Positions 28,701 to 36,372 of a stretch of DNA of 64,000 nt are shown here, one piece after another. The position numbers and the translations under genes are program-made. The stretch is from positions 372,001 through 436,000 of the forward strand of contig NZ_JBHSMA010000004.1 in NCBI RefSeq assembly GCF_042655385.1. The letters run 5' to 3'. The notes beneath the pieces were generated by a model. The model had not been told where the DNA came from and did not search any database. It was given only the letters and a program-made list of their open reading frames with translations. Each line of letters begins with the position of its first letter. Position 1 is the first letter of the stretch. Origin of the DNA: Larkinella bovis. GTDB taxonomy: Bacteria; Bacteroidota; Bacteroidia; Cytophagales; Spirosomataceae.

Positions 28701-29306
28701 ACCCGAGACCGGAATGGCAAGTTCCTTCGTACCAAAACCGATGTACGAAATGATGATAATACCGTAGCGGTCGGGAACAGTCAGTGAAAATTTGCCGTCT
28801 GAACCGGTCGTGGTGCCAAGGGTGCTGCCTTTAAGCAGAACGGTTGCACCGGGAATACCGTCACCGTTCCTGGCGGACACTTTCCCCGTTACGACCACCT
28901 CAACGACGACCTGCTCCATAACCGGTTTGGGTGATGCCGCTTTCTTCTCCGCTGGCGCCGGTTTGGCCGGCAGGATGATGTACGAAGTCTCGGAAAGTTT
29001 CTCAAACGTCAGTTGATAGGGAGCCAGCAATCGCTTTAAGGTTTCCTCTACCGTCGTGTTCTTTTGTTTTACCAGTCTCGAATCGACGATAAATCTGGCT
29101 ACCAAGTCGGTATCATAATTAAAACTGACGTGGTACATTTTTTCAAACTGCAGTAGCACATCCGTTAACTTCTCCCCCTGTTTTTGTTCCGGATGAGTCC
29201 AGTCAAGAGTTGCAGAGCGCTTTGCAGAGGAGGAAAAAAGCTGGGCTTTTGCGAATGGTTTACACCAAACCATCAGCAAGATCAGAAGTTGTAAAGGTCG
29301 TTTCAT
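25728..29306 (-). CDS. SusC/RagA TonB-dependent transporter with STN signalling domain
   Basis: A 1192-residue outer-membrane transporter. After the signal peptide (MKRPLQLLILLMVWCKPFAKAQ), residues 48-112 form an STN (secretin/TonB N-terminal) domain, residues 130-215 a carboxypeptidase-regulatory-like domain (VTGKVSARNGDGIPGATVLLKGSTLGTTTGSDGKFSL), residues 220-335 the plug (GRAAGVVISSNGTPGSAGKVRIRGFGSFGGSDPLYIIDGVP..), and the rest the barrel ending with FGISFGL. The STN domain indicates signalling to a FecR-type anti-sigma, which is encoded 83 bases upstream. Substrate unknown; the locus genes suggest a sugar or polyol. Confidence 0.97.
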   Translation of the reverse strand: MKRPLQLLILLMVWCKPFAKAQLFSSSAKRSATLDWTHPEQKQGEKLTDVLLQFEKMYHVSFNYDTDLVARFIVDSRLVKQKNTTVEETLKRLLAPYQLTFEKLSETSYIILPAKPAPAEKKAASPKPVMEQVVVEVVVTGKVSARNGDGIPGATVLLKGSTLGTTTGSDGKFSLTVPDRYGIIIISYIGFGTKELAIPVSGVLEVTLEEDIKSLSEIVVTGYSKEQKKDIIGSVSVVNTKDLLTTPSGSITTQLQGRAAGVVISSNGTPGSAGKVRIRGFGSFGGSDPLYIIDGVPAGGAGVVNLNPNDIESFQVLKDAASASIYGARAANGVIIITTKTGKPGKSKITVDSYHGVNYISKRDFPEVLNAQENGELYWKSMTGAGRKVGDADWSHPQYGSGPTPVIPEYILAVDNGARIGGAELEALKNGTPAQQAKYASLIDPANYNFATHQIVKSSDTNWADEVFNSTYITNHQVSATGGSEQGVYAVGLNYFSQGNTASRYAKFDRYSLRANTGFNIGKNIRIGENLQIVYQQHKAPQTWASTVMTIHPLIPVWDSFGNPAGAAAPSLGGEPQFSSNPVTETWRNRFDQNTRLGILGNTYLEADLLKGLTARTSFGIDYASNASLDLTQVTYENAQNVAPPNTLTQAKSEGNTWTWTSTLNYSKTVGPHTFKILLGSEAINAYNNSMSATRLNLAIDNDPNFLVLSAGTGAQTNSGSFSRNSLFSLFSRVDYTFNDKYFFNATVRRDQSSRFSRNYRVGYFPSAALGWRISSEEFLKNSTWISDLKVRGSWGIIGNQNGVDNNNQYTIYTNNDNNSYGISGANNARTVSLTPSRLGNINTRWEKNNTLNLGFDAAFFSSKLEINLDWYKKRTTDLLATNLAPFTGPTVTQPAINIGELLNTGLDLGLTQRGSVNGLRYDIGLIFSHYKNKVIRVLDNPLATQAGGNTRIGNATLTKAGFPISYFYGYQIEGFFNTQEEVDRYRADHSTWLTPAVGRWKIKDINGDNKVDGNDRTFLGSPHPDFQTSLNISLAYKNFDFNCFLFWNQGGQVFNYLRYVVDFQTFTTGRSKRMLYESWTPELGDKAKLPKLDLSDSYSSSNITNYFLEDASYVRLKTLQAGYTLPRNLASRLKLDQLRVYVQAQNLFTFTKSTLLDPGVSLSSGGDTSMGVVNTYDPTPKQIIFGISFGL

Positions 29307-29389
29307 AGGAATTTAGGAATAGTAAGACAATAGGTGTTCCGCCAGACCTGTTGGGGCTTGGTAGAGACTTGGGTTGTAACAAGCGTGGA

Positions 29390-30439
29390 TTACGCTTTTT
29401 TAATAAAAATGTTTTCTCCTTTTTGGGTGACAATTAAATTGAAAGCCTTGCTGATAGCGGTTAAAAGATGATCCACTCGATTAGCTGAGCTGGACCCGGT
29501 AAATCGTTTTGCCGCCAACTCTGGCTGACCAAACGTGACGTGATATCCGTACGTATCTTCCAGGGTACGAGCCACCTCTGAAAGCGGAGCATTGATAAAA
29601 ACAAGTTTATTCTGTTGAAAAGCTGCGTAATTTTCGGGATTGGCGACCTGTCGTTTATCGAACCGATACGGTTTTTCATAGACTGCCAGCAACTCCCCGG
29701 GTTTTAAAATAACCGGTGCAACGGCGGTTTTCGCTTGACTACCCAAAATGGCCAGTTGGACCTTTCCTTCGCTGAGAACCACTTGTTTTTTCTGGGAGCG
29801 GCTCGTTACCGTAAACTTCGTCCCCAACACTTCCACCTGCATCTGCTCATCCATATTGACCCGGAATTTCTGATGGTTTTGCGTGTGGGTCACCGAAAAA
29901 TAAGCTTCTCCCGCCAGGTTCACGGCCCGTTCTTCGTCGGACGACCACTGTTTTTTGTAGGTCAGCCGGGAATTCCCGTTCAAGACAACCATCGACTGAT
30001 CGGGTAGAATAATTTTTTTAACCTCACCAAACTTCGTTGTGACCGTCAGGGCGACCTCTTTCTGTTCCTGAAGGGTATAAAAAACCGTACCTGCCAGCAA
30101 AATACCAATGAAAACAGCGGCTACCTGATACCATCTCGTATACAGACGACGCGTTAGCGCCGGTTCGCGCTCTGGCCCCCACCGGCTGGCGGGGACTTTT
30201 TCCGTTTGCGACTGAATCCGATCCCACAAGGCCTTTACGCGGGCTTCCGGGAGAGCCCGGGGAGTAAACTCAATGGATAACAGGATGTTACGGGCTTTCT
30301 CGACCTCCGGTTTTCGATCTGGATTATTCGCCAACCAATTTTCCCAAAACAGCTTGTTTTGCCGATTGGGTTGTAAAATCCAATCCTGAAACAATTCGTC
30401 TTTGATAAAATCGTCTGCTGTAAATTGTGAATAATCCAT
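29390..30439 (-). CDS. FecR-family anti-sigma factor
   Basis: A 349-residue single-pass inner-membrane protein. The N-terminal cytoplasmic part (residues 1-110, DDFIKDELFQDWI...FWENWLANNPD) binds ECF sigma; a helix near residues 112-128 (VAAVFIGILLAGTVFYTL) spans the membrane; then the FecR domain (TTKFGEVKKIILPDQSMVVLNGNSRLTY, EAYFSVTHTQNHQKFRVN, VEVLGTKFTVTSR) and a DUF4974 tail (FINAPLSEVARTLEDTYGYHVTF, FTGSSS). It relays the ligand-loaded state of the STN-bearing SusC. Unusually no ECF sigma gene is next to it, where it would normally sit just upstream. Confidence 0.95.
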   Translation of the reverse strand: MDYSQFTADDFIKDELFQDWILQPNRQNKLFWENWLANNPDRKPEVEKARNILLSIEFTPRALPEARVKALWDRIQSQTEKVPASRWGPEREPALTRRLYTRWYQVAAVFIGILLAGTVFYTLQEQKEVALTVTTKFGEVKKIILPDQSMVVLNGNSRLTYKKQWSSDEERAVNLAGEAYFSVTHTQNHQKFRVNMDEQMQVEVLGTKFTVTSRSQKKQVVLSEGKVQLAILGSQAKTAVAPVILKPGELLAVYEKPYRFDKRQVANPENYAAFQQNKLVFINAPLSEVARTLEDTYGYHVTFGQPELAAKRFTGSSSANRVDHLLTAISKAFNLIVTQKGENIFIKKA

Positions 30440-30574
30440 GGGGGCAGGAATTGTCGATTAGCCTTTTTGATAAGAAAGAGTAGAATCATTAAAAGTCCAT
30501 CAGAATTTCTAAAATTTTTTCTGTTTCTATTTTTAAAACGCTAATCAGAGGAGCTTACCCAATCTACCGGAGCT

Positions 30575-31192
30575 CTATATACGTAAATCAACTGAAGCTT
30601 CTTTATAGACGTTCAACAGTTTCATAAACGCCTGGAAGCAGGGGGTATAATCATGCCAGGTACGCGCGGTAACCAGATTACCATCAACGACGGTGGGTTG
30701 ATTCACATAAAAGGCTCCTCCCTGTTCAGCGTCCAAAGCACATTTGGCCACGGTCGTTACGGTTCGTCCCTGAATAACCCCTGCCGCGCTCACAATTTCG
30801 ATTCCGTGGCAAACGACGCCCACCGGTTTGTTCGCTTCAAAAAAATGCCGCGTAATCCGCATCAGATCGTTGTCATAGCGGAGGTATTCCGGTGCTCGGC
30901 CACCGGAAACGAACAACCCATCGTATTCGGTGGGGTCTACATCCCTGAACGCAATTTCGGCCCTGATATGGTAGCCGGGCTGCTCTTCGGTAATATCCCA
31001 GGGGATCGCGCTACTGGGTGGGATTTCGTGTAACACCATGTGGTAGGTTCGTGCCTGGGGCCCCGCTACAACAACCTGGTAATTATCCTCCGCTATTCTA
31101 AAAAAAGGATAGAGTGTATCCACCGTTTCGGTGGCATCTCCAATGGGCATGAGCACTTTTCGGGTTTTGGTCGGTTTTTCTGCGCCGTTCAT
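30575..31192 (-). CDS. DJ-1/PfpI family protein
   Basis: A 205-residue class I glutamine amidotransferase-like protein. The nucleophile elbow is GVVCHGI with C128 followed by H129, and the conserved acidic position lies in the N-terminal half (LMPIGDATETVDTLYP). DJ-1/PfpI members act as proteases, glyoxalases or chaperones. YDGLFVSGGRAPEYLRYDNDLMRITRHFFEANKPVG is typical of the PfpI/YhbO branch. Monocistronic. Confidence 0.9.
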   Translation of the reverse strand: MNGAEKPTKTRKVLMPIGDATETVDTLYPFFRIAEDNYQVVVAGPQARTYHMVLHEIPPSSAIPWDITEEQPGYHIRAEIAFRDVDPTEYDGLFVSGGRAPEYLRYDNDLMRITRHFFEANKPVGVVCHGIEIVSAAGVIQGRTVTTVAKCALDAEQGGAFYVNQPTVVDGNLVTARTWHDYTPCFQAFMKLLNVYKEASVDLRI

Positions 31193-31529
31193 TCGGGTTA
31201 AGTAATAAGGGTGATTCTTTCTGATTACGAGTATCCTTCCACTCTGGTAGCTTCCGGAGGCCCTCTCACTTATACAAAGAGAGTTGATGGTAAAACTCCA
31301 TCATTTTTTTAATAGAAAACAAAAATCCAATTGTTAAGAAACTGTCTAAAAATTGATCTTGGCCCAAATTCCGGACAGTGATTAATTTGAGGACCAGACG
31401 TTCATTTGTTCATTTTTTACTCTTGAAATTAATTCATCTGGCCGGGGCCGCCCTTTAGGTTTGAGAGCTGGTAAGAAACCAAGATTAGGTAACTTGCCAA
31501 CAAGTGAACAGAGCGGGTTATCCTATGGG

Positions 31530-31712
31530 GCCGCAGAGTACCAGCTCTAGGCGCGGAACGGTCCGCCGTCGCGGTCAGGTCCCGCCCTGTTTTTACTTGC
31601 TTCAGGCTCGTATGGAAATTCGGGCGTTAAGGCCGCAGGGGCGGTCCCACCATTAGCAAGGGATTGAGCACGAAAGCAAGTGACTTGTCGGAACTCTAAA
31701 TTATCGTTTCTT
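31530..31712 (+). ncRNA. candidate IS110 bridge RNA region
   Basis: IS110-group elements encode a structured guide (bridge) RNA in the non-coding end upstream of the recombinase. Here the 180 bases before the transposase start are structured: GCGGA-ACGG-TCCGC hairpin at 31553-31566, and CCGCCCTG near 31582 that can pair with CAGGGGCGG near 31636. The location matches the known position; exact ends and loops cannot be set by eye. Confidence 0.4.
31612..31626 (+). repeat. 15-base direct repeat flanking the IS110 gene (left copy)
   Basis: ATGGAAATTCGGGCG here, ATGGAAATCCGTGCG at 32724-32738 just after the transposase stop; two mismatches, same orientation. ACTTGC precedes both at 11 and 7 bases' distance. 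Might be the segments recognised by the donor loop of the guide RNA. Confidence 0.45.
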
Positions 31713-32720
31713 ATGGACATTCGCTATTTCATTGGTGTTGACATCTCAAAAGCCACTTTGGATTGGGCGGTCTTTGATGGCCAAACTGTTGTCCTGCAAA
31801 GTCAGTCGGCCAACACAGAAATGGGCATTAAATCAACGGTCAAGTTGTTCAAGGCCTTGCCAGGCTTTACAGTAGCTACATCGGTCTGCTGTATGGAGCA
31901 TACCGGCATTTACAACGCCCATGTGCTTGCCCACCTAGCTAAACTTTCGTTGCCCCTTTGGTTAGAAAGCAGCTTTCAAATCAAGAAAGCGGGCGGATTG
32001 CAACGGGGCAAAACCGACGCTATTGATGCAGTCCGTATTGCCTATTATGCGTTTCGCTTCCGCGACCAGCTGCGGCTTTGGCAACCACCCCGACCCGTTT
32101 TGCAAAAACTGGCGGCTCTCAGTGCCCTGCGTCAACGCCTGTTGGTGGTCCGTCAACAACTCCAACAGCCGATGACTGAACAGCAAGGCTTCATTGATGC
32201 GGCCCTCCAAAAGCAACTCATGAAGAGTTGTCAGGCTTCTCTCAAGGCCCTTACTACCGACTTGGAAAAAACCGATCAACAAATTACCCAACTCATTCAG
32301 ACCGATGAGCGTCTAAAAGAATTGTTTGCCTGGATAACCTCCGTGCCCGGCATTGGTAGTGCGACGGCAACCGAAGTGTTAGTCGCTACGGACGAATTTA
32401 AAACGATCACTGATCCCAAAAAACTCGCCTGTCATGCCGGCGTGGCCCCTTTCGAATACCGATCGGGCAGTAGTGTGCGAGGCAAAACCAGCGTGAGTCA
32501 ACATGCCCGAAAACGGGTAAAATCGCTCTTTCATTTGGGCGCTATGTCAGCTATCCGTATAAAAGGAGAACTGCAAGATTATTACCGACGGAAAGTGGCC
32601 GAAGGCAAAAACAAAATGCTCGTTTTGAACGCGGTTCGCAACAAACTGATCCATCGGGTCTGCTCAGTCGTGCACCGCCAGCAGAAATATGACAAAAATT
32701 ATGTCCCATTACTTGCATAA
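31713..32720 (+). CDS. IS110-family transposase (DEDD recombinase)
   Basis: A 335-residue protein from the ATG at 31713 (MDIRYFIGVDISKATLDWAV). The RuvC-like DEDD domain begins with GVDISK (first Asp), continues with MEHTGIYNAH (Glu) and KTDAIDAVRIA (Asp pair). The C-terminal Transposase_20 domain has VPGIGSATATEVLVATDEFKTITDPKKLACHAGVAPFEYRSGSSVRG with its reactive Ser. The open frame is complete, so it may be functional. Short imperfect copies of ATGGAAATTCGGGCG lie at 31612 and 32724 on the two sides of the gene. Confidence 0.95.
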   Translation: MDIRYFIGVDISKATLDWAVFDGQTVVLQSQSANTEMGIKSTVKLFKALPGFTVATSVCCMEHTGIYNAHVLAHLAKLSLPLWLESSFQIKKAGGLQRGKTDAIDAVRIAYYAFRFRDQLRLWQPPRPVLQKLAALSALRQRLLVVRQQLQQPMTEQQGFIDAALQKQLMKSCQASLKALTTDLEKTDQQITQLIQTDERLKELFAWITSVPGIGSATATEVLVATDEFKTITDPKKLACHAGVAPFEYRSGSSVRGKTSVSQHARKRVKSLFHLGAMSAIRIKGELQDYYRRKVAEGKNKMLVLNAVRNKLIHRVCSVVHRQQKYDKNYVPLLA

Positions 32721-32723
32721 ACC

Positions 32724-32738
32724 ATGGAAATCCGTGCG
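32724..32738 (+). repeat. 15-base direct repeat flanking the IS110 gene (right copy)
   Basis: Partner of the repeat at 31612-31626. Confidence 0.45.
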
Positions 32739-32765
32739 GTCAGCCCATTTGGTGAGCTATGAGCT

Positions 32766-32889
32766 TGTCCTGAACCCTTAAAAGTGAGCCAGTGAAAAGT
32801 AGGGTAAAAAACTTAACTTTCACTAGCAATCGAAAAGGGGAATGAAAGCAAATCGATTTACTGAATCCCAAATTGTGGCGATTCTCAAG
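32766..32889 (+). mobile_element. left-end fragment of an IS3-family element
   Basis: Starts with TGTCCTGAACCC and contains CCAGTGAAAAGTAG, which match the outer end of the IS3 copy at 33902. It then has an OrfA start at 32842 reading MKANRFTESQIVAILK, where it is cut by the next IS3 copy at 32890. Only the first 16 codons of OrfA remain. Confidence 0.7.
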
Positions 32890-32929
32890 TGTGTTATTCC
32901 CCGTTTAGTATGCCAGCAGCGGTTAGAGC

Positions 32930-33540
32930 CTAGGCCGCTTGTTTAAACTCGATTGGCGTTAAAAATCCTAACGCCTGATGAGGGCGTTTTGTATTATAAT
33001 CGTCCAGCTAGGTTAGCAATCGAATAGGCGCTCAACACTTCGCGCCGAAAGCTGCCATTGAAACGCTCAATATTGGCGTTTTGAGTTGGCTTACCCGGCT
33101 GAATCCAGTGCAGCTCGATTCCGTTATGTTCACACCACTCGCTTAGGAGCGCACTGATAAACTCCGGCCCGTTATCGCAACGTAGTTTGGCAGGCTTCCC
33201 AGACGCATCCACCAGCCGTTGTAGCAGGCGAGTTACCCGACCGCACTGGCAGCCGTTTACGCTTACGCCGGGGTAAATTCAGCCCCATCTGACGATACAC
33301 TCGCCAGGTACGCTTATGATTAAAGGCCTCTCCCAACCGTCGGAAACGGTGATGAATTTTCCAGAAGCCCCAGCCAGGATGCTTTTGGGATACGGCTTCG
33401 ATGGCCTGCTCAACGGCCCCATCAGGCTGACGCTTACTGGAACGGTCGTAGCTCCGGCGGTTTAGACCTGCCACTCGACAGGCCCGGCGTTGGCTGAACG
33501 CCTTGGCTTTGACCATCCACTGCGCCAGTTGTCGGCGGTC
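32930..33540 (-). pseudogene. IS3 OrfB integrase, fragmented and internally deleted
   Basis: Three pieces in different frames: RRACRVAGLNRRSYDR...GWGFWKIHHRFRRLG (HTH_21 region), then RLVDASGKPAKLRCDNGPEFISALLSEWCEHNGIELHWIQPGKPTQNANIERFNGSFRREVL (second Asp and Glu of the DDE site), then DDYNTKRPHQALGFLTPIEFK to a stop at 32930. Some 60 residues with the first catalytic Asp are missing between pieces one and two, so the enzyme is dead. Confidence 0.85.
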
Positions 33541-33547
33541 GGCAGGC

Positions 33548-33830
33548 TTACCACTTTTTTTGGAGGGCCTCCTTGATAACTTCGTTCTCCAAACTCAGTT
33601 CGGCGTACATTTTTTTGAGACGACGGTTCTCTTCCGCTCCGACGGCCCGGTTCCAACTCTTTGAGCCGTTTCACGTCGGCCACCTGCATGCCACCGTACT
33701 TACTTTTCCAGTTGTAAAAGGTTGCTTCGCTGATACCGTGCTGACGAATAATCTGGGCAACTGTCAACCCTGTCTGCTGATGATTGAGGATAGCCACGAT
33801 CTGGGCTTCGCTGAATCGTTTTGCTTTCAT
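33548..33830 (-). pseudogene. IS3 OrfA, frameshifted
   Basis: Begins MKAKRFSEAQIVAILNHQQTG with a helix-turn-helix (VAQIIRQHGISEATFYNWKSKYGG). After KRLKELE, near 33660, the frame changes: the leucine-zipper part ENRRLKKMYAELSLENEVIKEALQKKW is readable in the next frame to the stop at 33548. Confidence 0.8.
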
Positions 33831-33903
33831 TTTCTTCTCCTTTGTGAAAAGTTAAATAGAATCCTCTACTTTTCACTGGTATACCTTTAGGGGAAGTTTA
33901 CAG

Positions 33904-33965
33904 GAAAACCTTCCGATCAGCAGGTTGACGCCCAAGGCCGCCTGCCCTACGCTCGGAAGGTTTTC
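33904..33965. repeat. 62-base stem-loop beside the IS3 end
   Basis: Perfect 13-base arms GAAAACCTTCCGA (33904-33916) and TCGGAAGGTTTTC (33953-33965); inside the loop GCAGG and CCTGC can pair as well. It lies 35 bases past the stop of the GMC oxidoreductase gene and could be its terminator, though no U-run follows. Confidence 0.55.
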
Positions 33966-33999
33966 GACATTAAAACAGCGTTCCGGAACCGGTTTTCGC

Positions 34000-35718
34000 T
34001 TACAAATTCTTCTTCTTCAACTCACTCACCGCGTGATTAGCGGCCCGGGCCGTAATGGCCATGAAAGTCAATGACGGGTTTTGCGTCGAGGTGGAGGTCA
34101 TGCAGGCCCCGTCGGTGACGAACACGTTCTTGCAGTTGTGAAACTGGTTCCACTTGTTGAGCATCGACGTTTTGGGATCTTTCCCCATTCGGACCCCGCC
34201 CATCTCGTGGATGTCGAGACCGGGGGCTTTGTCGGGCTTGTCGTGCGTCTGGATGTTGGTAAAACCGGCCAGCGTCAGCATTTCGGTCATCTGCTCGTGA
34301 AAGTCCCGAATCATTTTCTCGTCGTTATCGTCGTAGCCCACCGACACCCGCAGTTGCGGAATGCCCCAGGCATCGGTCAACACCGAATCAAGGGCCACGA
34401 AACTCTCTTCCTTCGGAATCGTCTCGCCCATCATGTGCGAACCAACGCGCCAATTGCCGTATTTCCGGCTGAACAAACTGGCTTTCAGGTCTTCTCCAAT
34501 GCCCGAGGTATCTGTATCCATCACCCGGCTTCCGCTGAAACCGGCAGCATAGCCCCGCAGGAAATCCGTTTCCTGCTTGAAAACGTTGCGGAACCGTGGA
34601 ATGTAACTGCCGTTGGGCCGGATTCCGTCGGTCGTTTTGTCCAGCAAGCCTTCGTATTCCGCCGAAATTGTTGTCCGGAAATTGTGAAAAGCCATGTATT
34701 TGCCCAACAGCCCGTTGTCGTTGCCCAAACCGTTCGGAAACCGGTTGGATTTGGAGTTCAGCAGAATCAGGTTGGAGTTCAGACAGGCCGCATTCACGAA
34801 GATGATACGGGCGTAATATTCCGTGGCCTGTTTGGTGTGCGCATCAATCACCCGCACGCCCGTGGCTTTATTTTTCTTCTCGTCGAACAGAATCGAATGC
34901 ACGACCGAATCCGGCCGAAGCGTCATTTTTCCGGTTCTGGCTGCCCAGGGCAGGGTCGAGGAGTTGCTGCTGAAATACCCACCATAGGGGCATCCGCGCT
35001 GGCAGATATTCCGGTTCTGGCATTGCCCACGGCCCTGTTTCAGGTGAATTTCCTTGGGCTGGGTCAGGTGCGCACACCGCCCAATGATAATCGGACGAGC
35101 ACCTTTGTAATGCCGCGCCATCTGGTCGGAGAAATGCTTTTCCACGCACGACTGCTCGTGCGGAGGCAGAAACTCGCCGTCCGGTAATTGCTCCAAACCG
35201 TCTTTATTGCCGGCCACCCCGATAAACCGCTCGACGTGGCTGTACCACGGTGCCAGTTCGGCGTAGGTCATGGGCCACTCCACCGCAAAACCGTCGCGGG
35301 CCGGGCCGTCGAAATCATATTGCGACCAGCGTTGAGTCCCCCGCGCCCACATCAGCGACTTCCCGCCGACCTGATAGCCGCGAATCCAGTCAAACGGTTT
35401 TTCCTGGACGTACGGGTGTTCAGCATCTTTGACAAAAAAATGGGCCGCGTCCTCGTTAAAGGCGTAACACCGGCTGGCAATCGGGTTGGCGTCTTTCAGC
35501 GCCTTCGGAATCTGCCCCAGGTGTTCAAACTCCCAGGGATTCATCATGGTCGTGGGATAATCCGTCACGTGTTTCACGTCACGACCGCGTTCCAGCACGA
35601 GCGTCCGCAAACCGTGATCGCAGAGTTCTTTGGCCGCCCAGCCTCCACTGATGCCCGAGCCAATAACAATCGCATCAAACGTGCGGTCTTTTACCGAATC
35701 AATATTAAAATAAGCCAT
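34000..35718 (-). CDS. GMC-family FAD oxidoreductase (gluconate 2-dehydrogenase large-subunit-like)
   Basis: A 572-residue flavoprotein. The Rossmann motif DAIVIGSGISGGWAAKELCDHGLRTLVLERG is at residues 15-45. The GMC C-terminal signature and catalytic His lie in DIHEMGGVRMGKDPKTSMLNKWNQFHNCKNVFVTDGACM and PSLTFMAITARAANH. A cysteine-bearing segment (CQNRNICQRGCPYGG) resembles the 3Fe-4S-type site of fructose/gluconate dehydrogenases. It lacks its own export signal and likely travels with the Tat-bearing small subunit encoded 11 bases upstream. It oxidises a polyol or sugar acid and probably donates electrons to a membrane cytochrome. Confidence 0.92.
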   Translation of the reverse strand: MAYFNIDSVKDRTFDAIVIGSGISGGWAAKELCDHGLRTLVLERGRDVKHVTDYPTTMMNPWEFEHLGQIPKALKDANPIASRCYAFNEDAAHFFVKDAEHPYVQEKPFDWIRGYQVGGKSLMWARGTQRWSQYDFDGPARDGFAVEWPMTYAELAPWYSHVERFIGVAGNKDGLEQLPDGEFLPPHEQSCVEKHFSDQMARHYKGARPIIIGRCAHLTQPKEIHLKQGRGQCQNRNICQRGCPYGGYFSSNSSTLPWAARTGKMTLRPDSVVHSILFDEKKNKATGVRVIDAHTKQATEYYARIIFVNAACLNSNLILLNSKSNRFPNGLGNDNGLLGKYMAFHNFRTTISAEYEGLLDKTTDGIRPNGSYIPRFRNVFKQETDFLRGYAAGFSGSRVMDTDTSGIGEDLKASLFSRKYGNWRVGSHMMGETIPKEESFVALDSVLTDAWGIPQLRVSVGYDDNDEKMIRDFHEQMTEMLTLAGFTNIQTHDKPDKAPGLDIHEMGGVRMGKDPKTSMLNKWNQFHNCKNVFVTDGACMTSTSTQNPSLTFMAITARAANHAVSELKKKNL

Positions 35719-35729
35719 AAAGAGGAAGG

Positions 35730-36251
35730 TCAGTTGTTCACAATGTCCACGCAGCCGTGGTAAAAACCGGGCGCCATCACGTATTTCCGGACATTCACCA
35801 AGTAATACTCGGAGTTGGTATAGCCCCGGATGGTCAACCCTTTGATCAGCTTGGTAAACTGCTGCGTTTCGGGCTCAGCCGCAACGCTCATCTGCCGCAG
35901 CAGGTCGGTGCGCTGGGGGCTGTCGCAGGCGACAAAGGGTTTCTGGTAGGTTTGCTGCGCCAGTGCATCGGTTTTGGCCAGGCCCGCTTTGAGCAATTCC
36001 TGGGCCGAGGCATCGTAGCAATCGTTGATCATGCGGAACACGAACTGGTGTACTTTCAGCGATTTCGCCCCTGGGGTACTGGTTTCGGGGATAAACGTCT
36101 CGACCAGTTCGGCCATTAGCGTTTCTTCAGCAGCGGATACGGTAGTGATCGGCCCAACCGTTGCGGGGGTCCAGCCGGTTGCCCAGGCGGGCAGGGTGAC
36201 CAGACTCCCGGTGGCCGCGATCAGGCTTTTTAAGGCGGTACGGCGTTTCAT
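35730..36251 (-). CDS. gluconate 2-dehydrogenase subunit 3-like protein with Tat signal
   Basis: A 173-residue protein started at 36251 (MKRRTALKSLIAATGSLVTLPAWA), which puts the twin arginine at residues 3-4; the longer frame adds six residues. The rest fits the Gluconate_2-dh3 family: AAEETLMAELVETFIPETSTPGAKSLKVHQFVFRMINDCY..., TKLIKGLTIRGYTNSEYYLVNVRKYVMAPGFYHGCVDI. It probably carries the GMC subunit, encoded immediately downstream, across the membrane by co-export. Confidence 0.9.
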   Translation of the reverse strand: MKRRTALKSLIAATGSLVTLPAWATGWTPATVGPITTVSAAEETLMAELVETFIPETSTPGAKSLKVHQFVFRMINDCYDASAQELLKAGLAKTDALAQQTYQKPFVACDSPQRTDLLRQMSVAAEPETQQFTKLIKGLTIRGYTNSEYYLVNVRKYVMAPGFYHGCVDIVNN

Positions 36252-36271
36252 TAATAATGGGGTTAGCAATA

Positions 36272-36279
36272 CAAAAGTA
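36272..36279 (-). promoter_or_regulatory. -7 box of the subunit-3/GMC operon promoter
   Basis: TACTTTTG on the minus strand, a match to the Bacteroidota TAnnTTTG consensus, 20 bases before the start codon at 36251. No clear -33 box. Confidence 0.5.
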
Positions 36280-36372
36280 AGAAATCTTTCAGGGATCCAG
36301 AATTTTAGTTCGGTTTCTACCCAAAAACGGCGAAAGCGAAACGACGGAAAATATAGTTTTACGGTTTTCCAT

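Larger units (their letters stand above)
31193..31712. other. region upstream of IS110 with transposase-like debris
   Basis: About 520 bases. A minus-strand frame around 31395-31530 without a start codon reads ...LPALKPKGRPRPDELISRVKNEQ..., which could be a gene remnant. From about 31530 the sequence becomes GC-rich and full of self-complementary segments and belongs to the left end of the IS110 element. Confidence 0.4.
32890..33902 (-). mobile_element. degenerate IS3-family element
   Basis: About 1.01 kb, shorter than the usual 1.2-1.3 kb. Ends share TGT....TTCCCC.....GTAT.CCAG: TGTGTTATTCCCC at 32890 and, as reverse complement, TGTAAACTTCCCC ending at 33902. Both open frames are broken (see next entries). 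The bases outside the ends (CAAG and GGAA) show no target duplication. Confidence 0.75.

Noticed and set aside
34081..35187. Long plus-strand frame (368 codons) opposite the GMC oxidoreductase
   Set aside because: It is the antisense shadow of a well-supported gene in GC-rich DNA; His/Arg/Gly-rich translation.
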